From Ornithodoros turicata (taxonomy: Eukaryota; Arthropoda; Arachnida; Ixodida; Argasidae): a DNA stretch of 64,000 bases. Both the position numbers and the translations under genes were made by a program. Every line of letters starts with the position of its first letter. The first letter of the stretch is position 1. Shown here one piece after another: positions 23,863 to 34,095 of this stretch. The notes under the pieces were generated by a model that saw only the letters and a list, made by a program, of their open reading frames with translations, was not told the origin of the DNA and ran no database searches. The DNA lies in NCBI RefSeq assembly GCF_037126465.1, contig NC_088201.1, positions 231,156,258-231,220,257 on the forward strand, in the 5' to 3' direction.

Positions 23863-24739
23863 CAGGGTTGCGAAAGCTGCCACTCCCGGGTTGGAATGAT
23901 TCCGGAATCATTCCAGATTTTTCAGGGACAGGAATGGAATTGGAATGGAATGGGAATGGAATTAAGGCATTTTTTCGCAGGCGAAATGGAATTGGAATGT
24001 AATGCTCTGGGTGCCACACGGTCATGGGCGATGGTTTTGGTTTGGTTTTAAGAAAAAATAAAATGGAGATTTTGGCTTCTCTAGTGTGAGGCCGGCATCC
24101 CCGCATCACTTGCTCCAGTTACTTTAGTGGAAAACTCCTGCAATGATGATGCCAATGAAGAGGAGGAGGAGGAGAGGAAGAGGGCGAAATAACCTTGTCT
24201 TTGTGCTTTTTCTGTGCTGATAAAGGAATGGAATGGGGTTGCCAAGCCATTCCAGGAGTGGGAATTTGCATTACCTCTTCATTCCGAGGAATTGAGAGGA
24301 ATGGAATGGGGTTGCCAAGTCATTCCAGGAGTGGGAATTGGCATTAATTTTTCATTCCGAGGAATTGAGAGGAATGGAATGGGGTTCCCAAGTCATTCCA
24401 GGAGTGGGAATTGGCATTACCTTTTTCGTTCCGAGGAATTCAGAGGAATGGAATGTGGTTGCCAAGTCATTCCAGGAGTGGGAATTGGCATTACCTTTTC
24501 ATTCCGAGGAATTGAGAGGAATTGAATGAGGTTGCCAAGCCATTCCAGAAGTGGGAATTGGCATTACCTTTTCATTCCGAGGAATTGAGAGGAATGGAAT
24601 GGGGTTGCCAGGCCATTCCAGGAGTGGGAACTGGCATTACCTTTTCATTCCGAGAAACTGGAAGGAATGGAATTATCACAAATCTTCATTCCTCGGAATG
24701 GAATCTGAATGGAATGGGTGATCCCATTCCGTAACCCTG
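23863..24739. mobile_element. hAT-type MITE nested in the pogo remnant
   Basis: The ends are CAGGGTTGCGAAAG and, in reverse complement, CAGGGTTACGGAATG. A perfect 8-bp duplication, ATATGGAC, flanks it (23855-23862 and 24740-24747), the length made by hAT transposases. The interior is mostly GGAATGGAAT-like sequence, including the 73-bp minisatellite. No transposase is encoded. Confidence 0.8.
24225..24728. repeat. 73-bp minisatellite, about 6.8 units
   Basis: Unit starts at 24225, 24298, 24371, 24445, 24518, 24591 and 24664 (last one partial and diverged). Each begins GGAATGGAATGGGGTTGCCA and ends in CATTCCGAGGAATTGAGA. Units differ by only a few substitutions. The repeat is confined to the hAT element. 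Confidence 0.9.
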
Positions 24740-25144
24740 ATATGGACAACTCGAATTATGGACGATTTTTGTGAGGACTGAACTCTTTCAATGCATTCTC
24801 GGCTCGTTAATTAATATGGAAGCTCGCTTTTCGTGCAATGGACGCTCCAGGAAGGTACAGATCACATGTAGTCCATGTATTTTTTGTCTCGTTATTATGT
24901 ACGGTATCGGCATGGAGAGCAAACCGTTCCCCACATTCTAAAGGATGACCTTTGAAAGTGGACGTTCCGTTGCGTAGGGGGCTATGCCCTCTCCTTCACA
25001 GACGTCCACGAGAACTATAAGAGGAAAAGGGGTTATTAGTGGACAAGAAGGGCCTGGAAAATCCCGTATGACGTCATGACTGTTCCGAACACGTCCGCAT
25101 GGGAATGACCCTCGTGCAAGGAGTTGTGCTTTTAGAAAAACATA

Positions 25145-25453
25145 GTGCAGTGGCTTGGCAGCTTACGAGACCAGATACGTTTCAGTTGTCAAGGCAAGTT
25201 GTCAGGCTCTGACGTCAACGACTTGAGCAACGCCAATCCAGCGGTCATATCTGCTATAGCTCAAACGGGACTCCAAACGGCTCTTCAATTCTTTGAGGAC
25301 AATGGTGATGAGAAGCAGCCCCTACGTGTTGCCGAGGTTTTGCTAAGCTTAAATCGATTTGCAACCAACTATATCTGCAAGCGGGCGCAAATTCGGAAAC
25401 TTTTTTCAACAAACCTTTATCACTGTTGTTGTTATTTTCTTGGTATTCGATAA
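25145..25453 (+). pseudogene. Possible C-terminal remnant of a pogo-type transposase
   Basis: The 102-codon frame lies just inside the right terminus of the pogo-like remnant, where the C-terminal tail of a pogo transposase would be expected. It is acidic/hydrophobic in the middle (ALQFFEDNGDEKQPLRVAEV) and ends in a run with Cys and aromatic residues. No DDE or helix-turn-helix motif is present. The assignment rests mainly on position, so it may be non-coding. Confidence 0.3.
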
Positions 25454-25514
25454 AGCGGACGATTCGCTTTATGGTCGGGGACGACAGTGTTCATATTAAC
25501 GACGCACGATTGTA

Positions 25515-26007
25515 TCTGACAAGCTCAACCATGTCGCCACAGTCGTCCGTACTGTTTGAAGCTCACTTGGGACACTCAAGAGATTATGCGTGCAAGGTGA
25601 TCCTGCGTGCCCTGACGAGGCGGCAACGGCAAAAGAACAGGTCGCGAAGACTGTGCTTCGAGTAGAGGACCCTTCGAAGCACGCACGATACACAAAGAGG
25701 AACTTAACAGAGCGGGACGGAAGGAGACAGAAGAATTTTCTTCTTTCTATCTGTCATTTGTACTAGTTACGAACTACTCCACTAACTGCCGGATTCTAAT
25801 ACAGGTTTTAAAGAGGTTGAGACACTTTCATAGCTGTGGTTCATTACATCATGGGCGCATTGTATTGCGAGCCAGAATACCGAAGATTAAAGGGGCTATA
25901 AACCCTAGTAAACCCTACCCTAGTCCGCCGACTGGGACGGCTCCAAACTGCGATTTTAACTTGCTGGCTGTGACTTGTCTTTTATATAGATGAATGTGAT
26001 AGGTCCG
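25515..26007. other. No gene recognised
   Basis: Anonymous DNA. Short overlapping frames without domains were seen. Confidence 0.5.
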
Positions 26008-26234
26008 TATCTTCACTACATATAGCACGATCCTAGCCAACCATCATCCCGAATGACAACGTTCTCGCTCCTGATTTGTTGAATACGGGAGGCGGAGCCT
26101 ATTATGTATCCTTATGTACGGCATTATGGCTACAGATAGGCTTCGCCTCCCGTTTTCAAGAAATCAGGAACGAGAACGTTGTTATTCGGTATGATGGTTG
26201 GCTAGGAGCGTGTCATGTGGTGAAGTTGTAAGAG
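26008..26234. mobile_element. Palindromic CACTCTTAAA MITE, subfamily A, decayed ends
   Basis: The internal arms (CTAGCCAACCATCATCCCGA ... TTCGGTATGATGGTTGGCTA) identify the family. The extreme termini are diverged (GTATCTTCACTACATA on the left, GAAGTTGTAAGAGTA on the right). It is an old copy with a GGAGGCGGAGCC core. Confidence 0.75.
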
Positions 26235-26540
26235 TATAGAGCAGAATGTTACGTGTACCTCCGCATTTGCGTCTGATTGGGTGCTACAATTCTTCTGATG
26301 ACGTAAAAATGGATAAAGATATCTGGACAGCGTCTGGATGGCGGAGAGGCGTCTACTCGCCCGTATACGAAAAAAAAGTGCGTTTTTGTATTAACGCTGC
26401 ACACGTTATGAAGGAGAAGTATTGAACACTAAATTGTAAATAGAATTACGAAGCGTAGAAGAACAATATTGTACCTACTACACCCGTAACCAAATTCCTG
26501 AAAATAGGAGTTCTTACCTCCTTTAAATAATTATTCTTCT
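26235..26540. other. No gene recognised
   Basis: Anonymous DNA; a short run of A's (26371-26377) is the only notable feature. Confidence 0.5.
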
Positions 26541-26930
26541 ACAGGGTGTCGGAGAAAACGTCTCATTGAATTTTTATTTAAAAAAACTACGCCACATAGA
26601 ATGATGCGGTCAACGGCATATGTTCTTACTAGGTTTTTGCCACCTCTTGATGTGCATGTCATGTAACCTAAGTTTAATTATGTAGATTTTTCGAACTGGA
26701 ACTCTGGAATTTGCCAAGTCAAGGTCACTTTTTTACCCCGCCAATGTCAAGAGCGTGACGAATTTACTCAAATTAGTGATAAATGAGAGGAATATTGAGG
26801 AGCTATCGTATCGGAAAAAATAGCAGAAAATCATGCTCTACGGAGCTCGCAGAGGATAGCGCGCGACGAAATTTTCAGCGGAATCAATCCGACGAAAGGG
26901 GGTTGGGATCCCAGCCCACGCCGGCATGGT
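26541..26930. mobile_element. One-ended CAGGGTG element (tentative)
   Basis: The sequence TACAGGGTGTCGGAGAAAAC, followed by DNA resembling the subterminal part of the fold-back at 56225 (GAACTCTGGAATTTGCCAAG versus GAACTCCAAAATTTCCCAAG), suggests one end of a CAGGGTG element. No matching second end was found. Confidence 0.35.
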
Positions 26931-27298
26931 AGAAAGAGATAACACAGACATGGCTTATCGCGTCCGGCCTCGGCAGGGACCATAGCTTAGAACGATGAGC
27001 GCAGGTGAACTACAGAGCACGCGTAAGGCTATGTTCCGCACACCTTTAAAAATAATCTCCTCGTGCAAAAGAAGAGGAGAGGACATCGTGACGTAACGTG
27101 GGCTCCGGCACGTGACCGATGACGTACAGCGGCACAGCTGAAGAATGTATAAGCGGCGCGTGAGCTGAGGAGAGAAAACAAGGGAAACAGGCGCAGAGCA
27201 GTTTCTGCGTGACGCGAAAAACGTGCCCGCCGTCCGACTGGTTTTGCAAATTCGATGGTGCAGTGACAATACACGGTACAGCCCACAGTGACAATATA
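26931..27298. other. No gene recognised
   Basis: Moderately CpG-rich DNA with three overlapping minus-strand frames that conflict and show no domain. Confidence 0.45.
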
Positions 27299-27503
27299 CG
27301 GGAGGTACCCGGGTTCGAATCCCGGTGCCGGCTGTGCTCTCTGGCGTTTTTCCTGGGTTTTCCTCAGACGCTTTCAGACATATGTCGGCACAGTTCCCTT
27401 AGAAGTCGGCCCTGGACGCACATTCCCCCAGGGCGTGAGCCGTGACGCTGCCCACATACGTGAGGCCGACAACGGCAAACCCTATCACCACCACCACCAC
27501 CAC
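27299..27503 (+). mobile_element. tRNA-derived SINE, family A, 5' truncated
   Basis: It begins just upstream of the B box (GGGTTCGAATCCCGG) and carries a complete body and a long (CCA)n tail (27487-27503). The A box is missing, so it is probably transcriptionally inactive. The His-rich peptides in the open frames here are translations of the CAC/CCA tail. Confidence 0.85.
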
Positions 27504-27607
27504 GGTACAGCCAAAATATTTTACATAGTGAGTCCTGGTGGACAGATTCACAGATGAGGCACGGTTTGGAGCCATGCTAAACGTCATGCTCCTTTAATGG
27601 CTATGAC

Positions 27608-28180
27608 TAAAGATGAGTGCGGTGTGGGTGTACCCGCGGGTACCCGAGCCAGTTTGTTCTTCGCGAGTACACACTTCCGTGTCATCGCGGGTTGCGGGTA
27701 AGGTGCGGGTAGACCCGCACTGCCCCCCCCCCTCCCACGGATTACGCGGGTATAGCCGCAATACGCGCAGGCGCAAAACTAACCCGTCGGATTTTGGTGT
27801 ATGACCCGATTCATTGCGAACATTACCCAAAATACTTTCCAAGACGTTCATATCCAATTCATCATCTCAAAATAAAGTTGTTGTTGTTGTTGTTTGTCAC
27901 TTATGGTTAACTTTGGCTAGCTTTCGACACCACGATTGGTACTCTTCGCATCAGTAACCTGGCAACCATGTCAGCAGTCGCCACACAGCGTACGCTTTGG
28001 AAAAGTGGCTCGCTAACGGACACTGTCACCCGCATCAATAAATCATTTCGTGCTGTCACGATCATGTGGTATAACTGAAACATGCGTATGCATTGGGCTG
28101 CGGATACGTGTCGGGATGTGCGGGTGCGGATACGTCCCCGCGGTTGCGGGTACGCATTTTCGTACCCGCACTGATCTCTA
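27608..28180. mobile_element. hAT-type MITE with TAGAGATCAGTGCGG termini
   Basis: Left end TAAAGATGAGTGCGG and right end, reverse complemented, TAGAGATCAGTGCGG. The flanking octamers GCTATGAC (27600-27607) and ACTATGAC (28181-28188) agree at 7 of 8 positions. GCGGGTACCCG words are reiterated near both ends. It is non-coding. A (TTG)n microsatellite (27876-27892) lies inside. Confidence 0.7.
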
Positions 28181-28411
28181 ACTATGACTGACTACAATGA
28201 CAACATTCCCTATAGCTAGTCATCCGGTAAACAACTGAATGGTGTATCAATGTTCGAAAGATAAAGGGGAAAAAAAAGATTGCTTGCTTTCGCGTGCGAC
28301 ATGCACTGTAGTGCATTGTCCACGTCGGAAGTGCTGGGCGATGCGACACTTTTTGCTGCACCGGATCCGGAGCGGTCGCCAAAAAACAAAACTGAGAAGC
28401 TGTTGAACATG
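28181..28411. other. No gene recognised
   Basis: Short anonymous stretch between a hAT MITE and a SINE. Confidence 0.4.
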
Positions 28412-28567
28412 CGAGCAAAAATGTAAGAGTGAAAGGAGAATGAGTGAGAGAGTGGCTGGTTTGTCGTCCCTTCAGAAGACGTACCCTTGGAAGTCGCTGG
28501 GGGAGGCGTGTTAGCTTCGCTCAATTGGTAGAGCCCTGGACCTGTAAATCAGAAGATGTGGGTCCGA
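28412..28567 (+). mobile_element. Thr-tRNA-like SINE, truncated at its 3' end
   Basis: The leader (AGAGTGAAAGGAGAATGAGT) and the tRNA-like unit match the copies at 20741 and 36291, but the sequence switches to a (GATT)n repeat right after the B box (GGGTCCGATT). The 3' half of the T arm and the acceptor strand are gone. The GATT run is best read as the tail of the adjacent LINE fragment. Confidence 0.7.
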
Positions 28568-28785
28568 TTGATTGATTGATTGATTATGTGTTTAATGGCA
28601 CAAAGGCAACAAAGGCCTTTGTCCGAGTCCTACAGCTTATTTCCACATTTTCTCTCTCGGCAGCGTTTCCACCTTCGCTTTCAATTGAAATATTTCACAA
28701 CTGTGGTCTACTTCCTGTAGGTGATTGTGGGAATACTCGTGTAAGCTTGAAATCCCTTTGGTTGCAAAGTCTCCTTTTAACATAA
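28563..28785 (-). mobile_element. LINE 3' end with (AATC)n tail (tentative)
   Basis: Minus-strand sequence ending GCCATTAAACACATAATCAA followed by repeated ATCA looks like the 3' terminus of a non-LTR retrotransposon with a tetranucleotide tail. No coding remnant was recognised upstream. Confidence 0.35.
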
Positions 28786-29023
28786 CACTCTTAAAAATGA
28801 ACTTCACCACATAGCACGCTCCTAGCCAACCATCACCCCGAATGACAACGTTCTCGCTCTAGATTTGTTGAAAACGGGAGGAGGAGCCTATTTTGTGCCG
28901 TGCATAATGGGCACAAAATAGGCTCCTCCTCCCGTTTTCAACAAATCAGGGGCGAGAACGTTGTCATTCGGGATGATGGTTGGCTAGGAGCGTGCTATGT
29001 GGTGAAGTTCATTTCTAAGAGTG
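28786..29023. mobile_element. Palindromic CACTCTTAAA MITE, subfamily A
   Basis: Complete copy with CACTCTTAAAAATGAACTTC termini and a GGAGGAGGAGCC core. The flanking dinucleotide is AA on both sides. It is almost identical to the copy at 34477-34717 (about five differences by eye), so both moved recently. Confidence 0.9.
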
Positions 29024-29760
29024 AAGTTCCGGATGCTCCCCAGTTCGATCAAGTGCACGTGCGGTTTGTCCAACTCATTCCATATACTCTCTCAAACTTG
29101 CATTGCAGACATCATAGCCATTTCTTTCCCGCCAAAAAAAAACCCTTTATGCCCATTATTTTCTCCCCGACCGGAAAAGAAGCAACATGTGCAGCAAACT
29201 GGCGCTGGCAGACGTAGAATATGCGTAGACATATTAAGATAACTCCTTTTGTTGCATTGCGGGTCAGTGGTGAGCGATCACGTCGACCGACAGGTATAGC
29301 GAGAGTTCGCTTCGCAACGGAGCGACCCCCATTCAAGATGCATGCGGGGTATCCGCCGGGGACGCATCCCATGGCAGCCGCTCGGCGACGTGATGCATGC
29401 GAGACGGTGCCACATTCATCGGTACGCAAGAGGAACGCATATATACGGGTGGAGTCGGCCTGGGCTCCAGGAGGATGCTCCAATCACTCCCCGGAGACGA
29501 AGGTATCCTGCGCCATTATTCATACATGGGGGGATATTTACGAATCTATAAGTAGAGAGCGTGGCCGTCTAATACCAACCGTTCCGGCGGCGTATGCTTT
29601 GGTTTTCGGGAGCGTGGGGAGAAAGGTACGGCGAGAATGGGGAAGTGAGGACGTGAGGAGGAATATGGGGACATTCCTCTTAAATTAGGGATACTCCGCG
29701 CAAGAAACGTGTTGAGGTAACGGTGGCGCATCAATCCGTACCGTATGATATTTCAATGGC
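29024..29760. other. No recognised gene; one 155-codon open frame
   Basis: A plus-strand frame (29221-29688, 155 codons) and overlapping frames on the other strand occur in CpG-richer DNA. I see no domain, signal peptide or splice context, and no preference between the strands, so I do not call it a gene. Confidence 0.4.
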
Positions 29761-30173
29761 AGTGGCGTAGCCAGACCTCCAAGGTAGGGGGGGGGGGCTC
29801 GATACGAAAACTCCCCCCCCCACTGATCCTGTGTCGACAACATACACATACTTGTGCACACTGCAAACTGAGGATTAAAAAAAGGAACGAAAATACTTGA
29901 TTTAGACGTTCACAGTACGATTACATGTATGGGCTGTCATGACCAATAAGGTGGTGTCACGAGATTGGAAGTATTTTGAAAAGCTCATACTTTGAAAACC
30001 ATTCAAGAGTGCTTCTTAGATAGACGCCATGAACTGCAAGAACTTTCGCAGTCGTCACAGTGGTCCCCCCCACATATATTATGTTCTCGGATTTGCACGA
30101 TTTGTGTGGGTCGGTTCGTGGCAGGTAGGGGGGGGCCCTAGCCCCCCCCCCCCATGGCTACGCCACTGCAGTG
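29761..30173. mobile_element. TIR element, CAGTGGCGTAGCCA termini with G/C homopolymers
   Basis: Left terminus CAGTGGCGTAGCCAGA and right terminus TGGCTACGCCACTG form inverted repeats. Directly inside each end are long G and C runs (29789-29799, 29813-29821, 30127-30133, 30141-30153). The flanks are CAATGG and CAGTGG, a possible 6-bp duplication with one mismatch. It is non-coding. Confidence 0.65.
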
Positions 30174-31286
30174 GATACAATTTCTCGTCGCCGAGCGACA
30201 CAGATAATTAGAAAACGAATATTTTTTCTTTGAGTGATTAGACGCACCTTCACGGAAAAAGCAATCCAGCAACACTGGGCTTCACATCATCGATATTCTT
30301 CTTGTACGGATTTCTGTAGGTTTTGCTTTTACCGCTAGGGAGTATTTTAGAACGAAATCGAAGAAGCAGATGACTGGTCATTAATGTGGCGCGAAGAAGT
30401 TACAAAGTGCGTGCCCCCAAAACAGCCGGTGGCCCACACGAGACTATTCGCCTCTCCAACTACCTATAGAGGCGCTCGCGTCGTCCTCAAGATGGCGCAA
30501 AAACGAATGATTGCCGATGAACAAATCGCCCTGCTTCATGCCTTCTTCCACGAGACACGCTTCAAAAATTGTCCAAATAACATAACTCACGCGTGGTTTC
30601 CTGCTGTCTTCGTTGTTTTCGTTCACGCCACTCCTTTGATAGTATCTTTTTCCTCTTCCTCTTGCCGACATTGAATATTCTTCTCCGCAGTAGTTTTGCA
30701 CCGCGAAATTGAGCAGTTCTGTTGCTGTTTGAATTCTGTAAGCCGGGACACTCCATCGCACATGAAGGGAAGTTGCGGCAGTTTCGGGTCAGCGTGAAAT
30801 ATACCTGTCGTCTGCTGTTACTATCATTCATTGAGTGCTTCTGCTGGGGTCCTCTAGGTGGCGAGCAGCCTGCTGGAGAGGCGAATACCGGTGACGTCAC
30901 GCATGATACAACAGGTTGTAGAGGGAACCTTCAGAAGTTTCCGTCACGTTTTGAGATTCCCAGCTATTTGGGCAACTAACGAATCCACGACTACCAAACG
31001 CACTATATTTCTCATATCGAAAGAATGTATCGAACTTTTTAGCACAGCCATTAGAATAGTTCCGAATTATCCCCGGGGTGGCTCTTTAAAGGAGTGGCTG
31101 CACGCTAAGCAAAAAAGGGTGTGAAAAGGTGGTAAGTTTTATAGTTACCACCTAGGTCAACATAGCGTATGATAAAGGGTGTAAAATGGTGGTAAAAGAA
31201 ATTATCATATATATATAAAAATTGCTACAAAAAGGCGTACGCCCCCCTCTCTCACCGAGTCAGAAACGATAACTCTATCATACGGA
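30174..31286. other. No gene recognised
   Basis: Anonymous DNA. Opposed pieces CGCCTCTCCAAC (30450 region) and CTGGAGAGGCGAA (30872 region) hint at an eroded inverted-repeat element. A small local hairpin (GGTGGTAAG...TTACCACC) lies at 31129-31153. Confidence 0.4.
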
Positions 31287-31781
31287 TTGCGGAAGCCGCT
31301 CTCCACAAAAAGAAAAAAACCCGAAAACGCCACGCGTATTAGCACCGATGAGAGCACGTCTTGTCGCACAGCTGATCGCCCGGCGTCGGAGAGGCAAGCG
31401 AGTCGGCGAGCGCCGCTTATGTCGGGATCGTCGGAAACTGAAAGCGACGGCAGTTCGCTTGGAAGCCATTCTGAGAAGTGCAGCAGTGATGACGTTGTGC
31501 TAGCTGATGACCCTTACTTCATACGCATTCTGCCAGTCCATGTTGTCGCAGGTGAAGATGCAGGCAATGCGAACGAACAGTCCGATGACACTAACGTGTA
31601 CGCTTCACGTGTGATTGCTCATGGTTGCACAGTTCAACCGAGCATCTTTACCGTTGTCCATTTGAAAGTGAAGGATGCCTTTCCGCCACAGTGGAACCGG
31701 ACGAACGCTTATACACAAAAACGGGATCCGAGGAATGGGCGCCCCCCCCCCCCCCCCAGTAGTGCTGCCTCCCCGTGGTAG
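31287..31781 (+). CDS. Hypothetical acidic open reading frame, 164 codons
   Basis: I do not recognise this protein. It starts with a basic segment (RKPLSTKRKKPENATR), then a Ser/Asp/Glu-rich stretch (SGSSETESDGSSLGSHSEKC, about residues 46-65) and then a more hydrophobic stretch (YFIRILPVHVVAGED, about 77-91). The last ~15 codons run into a C homopolymer (31741-31757) and are unlikely to be genuine. The composition of the first ~130 codons looks coding-like, so it may be an exon or a piece of a transposon protein. No splice sites could be assigned with confidence. Confidence 0.3.
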   Translation: MRKPLSTKRKKPENATRISTDESTSCRTADRPASERQASRRAPLMSGSSETESDGSSLGSHSEKCSSDDVVLADDPYFIRILPVHVVAGEDAGNANEQSDDTNVYASRVIAHGCTVQPSIFTVVHLKVKDAFPPQWNRTNAYTQKRDPRNGRPPPPPSSAASPW

Positions 31782-32180
31782 TCACAGGAACTGTGCATGT
31801 GTGAACTGCCGTTTGCCGAGTTCCTTCATTTTCCTGACTGTGTGTTTGTTCATTTTCGAATTCGTTCTTCGTCATTTCGTGTCATTATGTTCATTTTCCC
31901 CCGCTCGGGAACCGGTGCACCCTTGTTTCCAGCCACGAATAGTGAATAACATCGTGAAAAAAATAAGAAGAAGAAGAAGAAAGAAAGAAAAGAGAAAGAA
32001 TATACGACAGTACACAACACCACGCTTTCCAGCGTGGCGTACTGTTCTGTCGTACATTCTTTTGCGGGGTCTTCGTTCGCGATAATCCTAAGACAGACGC
32101 TTTCCTTCATGTCGGTGTTTTCCATTCCCTAGAACAACGTGGACACAGCGGGGAAGGAGCCGTTCTCTGCTTGCAGACCA
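31782..32180. other. No gene recognised
   Basis: Anonymous DNA with an (AAG)n stretch (31965-31998) that produces artificial Lys/Phe-rich frames. Confidence 0.5.
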
Positions 32181-32431
32181 GCTCCCGTGTCTCAGTGGTT
32201 AGCGTGCTGGCCACGTCACGTCACGTCGAGACTGGGAGGTACCCGGGTTCGAATCCCGGTGTGGGCCGTGCTGTCCTGGGGTTTTTCCTGGGTTTTCCTC
32301 AGACGCTTTCAGGCATATATTGGCGCAGTTCCCATAGAAGTCGGCCCACGACGCACATTCCCCCAGGGCCGTCAGTCGCGACGTTGCCCACCTCTGTGAG
32401 GTCCATAACGGCGAGCCCTATCGCCATCGCC
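32181..32431 (+). mobile_element. tRNA-derived SINE, family A, complete head
   Basis: The head has GTGTCTCAGTGGTTAGCGTG (A box) and GGGTTCGAATCCCGG (B box). The body follows the family closely; the tail is degenerate (TATCGCCATCGCC) instead of pure CCA. A short duplication (CACGTCACGTCACGT) distinguishes it from the copy at 3852. Confidence 0.85.
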
Positions 32432-33053
32432 TCTTTTTGCAGACGACCCCATACGGATTTGCAATAAATTAGCTTCCATACACGGTTTTTTCGACAAAAT
32501 AGGAGGTACCAAGGTGCCGAACATGCGATCCTTCTGCCTCGACAACAAGCCTGTCGGCAATTGCCGCTTCCCGTATTGCGCTGGTGTCCCTGTCCTTGGC
32601 CAAGTCCGTCAAATATCAACCCTGCTTTAGCCCTAAAACAATTTTTCGCAGTCAGGAACACAACGCGACGTTCCCACATTCTGCCTCGTGCGAGCTCATA
32701 GCAACTCATAGCAATTTCGAGGGAACAGGTTATTTCAGACATTAAGCCATGTACGACGCCATGCGCGAAGCAGGCGATATCTCCATATCTAAGGAGCGTT
32801 GCTCGGAGAGAAAAGTGGCGACCGCGGCGCCGGCGGCGCATTGGTGGAATTATGTCACGCGTCACGATGACGTCATCGTTCGTTTTCCCAGATATTGCGC
32901 TGATCAAACAGGCTCGTTTATTTAATACCCGAGCATTTCTCAGCAAAACAAAACACAACAAAAACAACTTTACTGCGAGATGATGACAGAAAAAAAAAGT
33001 GTCAAAATGGAACATCCAATGTTGCCACCGGTCTCGTAACTGGTTCTTACCCA
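32432..33053. other. No gene recognised
   Basis: Anonymous DNA. A 262-codon minus-strand frame covers this stretch but runs through both the SINE and the MITE, so it is a chance frame. Confidence 0.6.
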
Positions 33054-33288
33054 CACTCTTAAAATTGAACTTCATCGCATAGCACACTCTTAGCCAACCA
33101 TAATCTGGAGTGATACCGTTATTTGCCCTGACTTGTTGAAAATGGGAGGCGTACGCCTATTAACAGCATAAGTGTCATAAAAAAAGGCGTACGCCTCACG
33201 TTTTCAACAAATCAGGGCACATAACGATATCGTTCCAGATTATGGTTGGCTATGAGTGTGCTATGCGGTGAAGCTCATTTTTTAAGTG
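33054..33288. mobile_element. Palindromic CACTCTTAAA MITE, subfamily B, shortened core
   Basis: It has GGAGGCGTACGCC arms, but the left side of the centre lacks the usual TTTTGTGACAATTATGA, giving an asymmetric loop. The flanks are CA and CG. The right terminus is eroded (TTTTTTAAGTG). Confidence 0.8.
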
Positions 33289-33447
33289 CGCATGTGTTCT
33301 GATGCGATAGCCGCTTTAAAGCGTCTGGAGAAAACGCAGGGAAAACACTCAGACAAGCAGTTCTACACTCTTAAAAATGAACTTCACCACATAGCACGTT
33401 CCTATAGCCGACCATCATCCCGAATGACAAACGTTCTCGCCCTATAG

Positions 33448-34095
33448 GAAGGGAGTTGCCTCAGGACAGAAGCCGCCGATATTTCGAACAGAGACTGTTC
33501 TTCTTCTGGGCACCGTCCTCATCATTGGCATGGTATTTAAAGGGTTAGATGTGACGTGTTTAAAGGTTCATGCGAATTGTGGGTCAACAGCCCGGAGGGA
33601 AGAAAGGTCCGTACGGGTTTTTACGGCGGGAGTGAATGGCTGCTTTGTTAGAGTGTGGAGGGGATTATGTGAACGTAGTGATCTAGGCTACAGACCGGTT
33701 GCAGAAAAATGGAAGGTTCACGAACACGTGGACGAAACGGGACAACAGGCAAGAATTGGCAGGCAATTGGCAGGCAAAATAAGGAGGTTAGTGGTTACGT
33801 GGGGAATATTCCAGAACCAGCAAAGTTTTTTTTTCTTTTTTTTTTGAATATTTGTAATGCAAAGTTGTGGCATGCAATAAAGAAAGTAGAAAGCAGTGGC
33901 CATGCAGAACATAACAGATGATGATGGAGGTAGAAGGGAAAAGCATATTTTATTTGTGAAGTATTTCTAGGGTGCCGTGTGATTTGTTGATACCGGACGG
34001 GTGAAGAGCGTTGAACTTGTATATGAGATAAGACTCCCTATCACGTCTGTCACGTGTGGATCTAAACCCGGTTTCTAGAATATATAGTTTAATGA
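33448..34095 (-). mobile_element. Penelope-like retroelement, 5'-truncated 3' end
   Basis: On the minus strand the fragment starts with the end of a coding region that resembles the C-terminus of the GIY-YIG endonuclease of Penelope-like elements. An untranslated region of ~500 bp follows and ends in a hairpin with hammerhead-like features (33472-33515). A 7-bp duplication (CCTATAG) flanks the insertion. The 5' part, including the reverse transcriptase, is missing. Confidence 0.6.
33950..34087 (-). pseudogene. C-terminal piece of a Penelope-like GIY-YIG endonuclease
   Basis: The 45-codon open segment ends at a TAA stop (33950-33952) and has no start codon because the element is 5' truncated. 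The block RESYLIYKFNALHPSGINKS fits the conserved end of the endonuclease domain of Penelope-like elements, where an E-x-x-L-I-x-x-F-x-x-L-x-P-x-G-I-N pattern is usual. The catalytic GIY and YIG motifs lie upstream and are absent. Non-functional. Confidence 0.55.

Larger units (their letters stand above)
23823..25512 (+). mobile_element. pogo/Tigger-like element remnant, interrupted by a hAT
   Basis: The left terminus CAGTCGAGCCTCGTTAATAT is of the form seen in pogo/Tigger elements. The right terminus, in reverse complement, starts CAATCGTGCGTCGTTAATAT (25493-25512) and matches at most positions. Subterminal copies of GTTAATATGGA occur. Removing the nested element at 23863-24739 leaves about 800 bp, too short for a full transposase gene. 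Confidence 0.6.

Noticed and set aside
32299..33087. 262-codon open frame on the minus strand
   Set aside because: It runs through a SINE body and a palindromic MITE terminus and has no domain. It is a chance frame over repeats.
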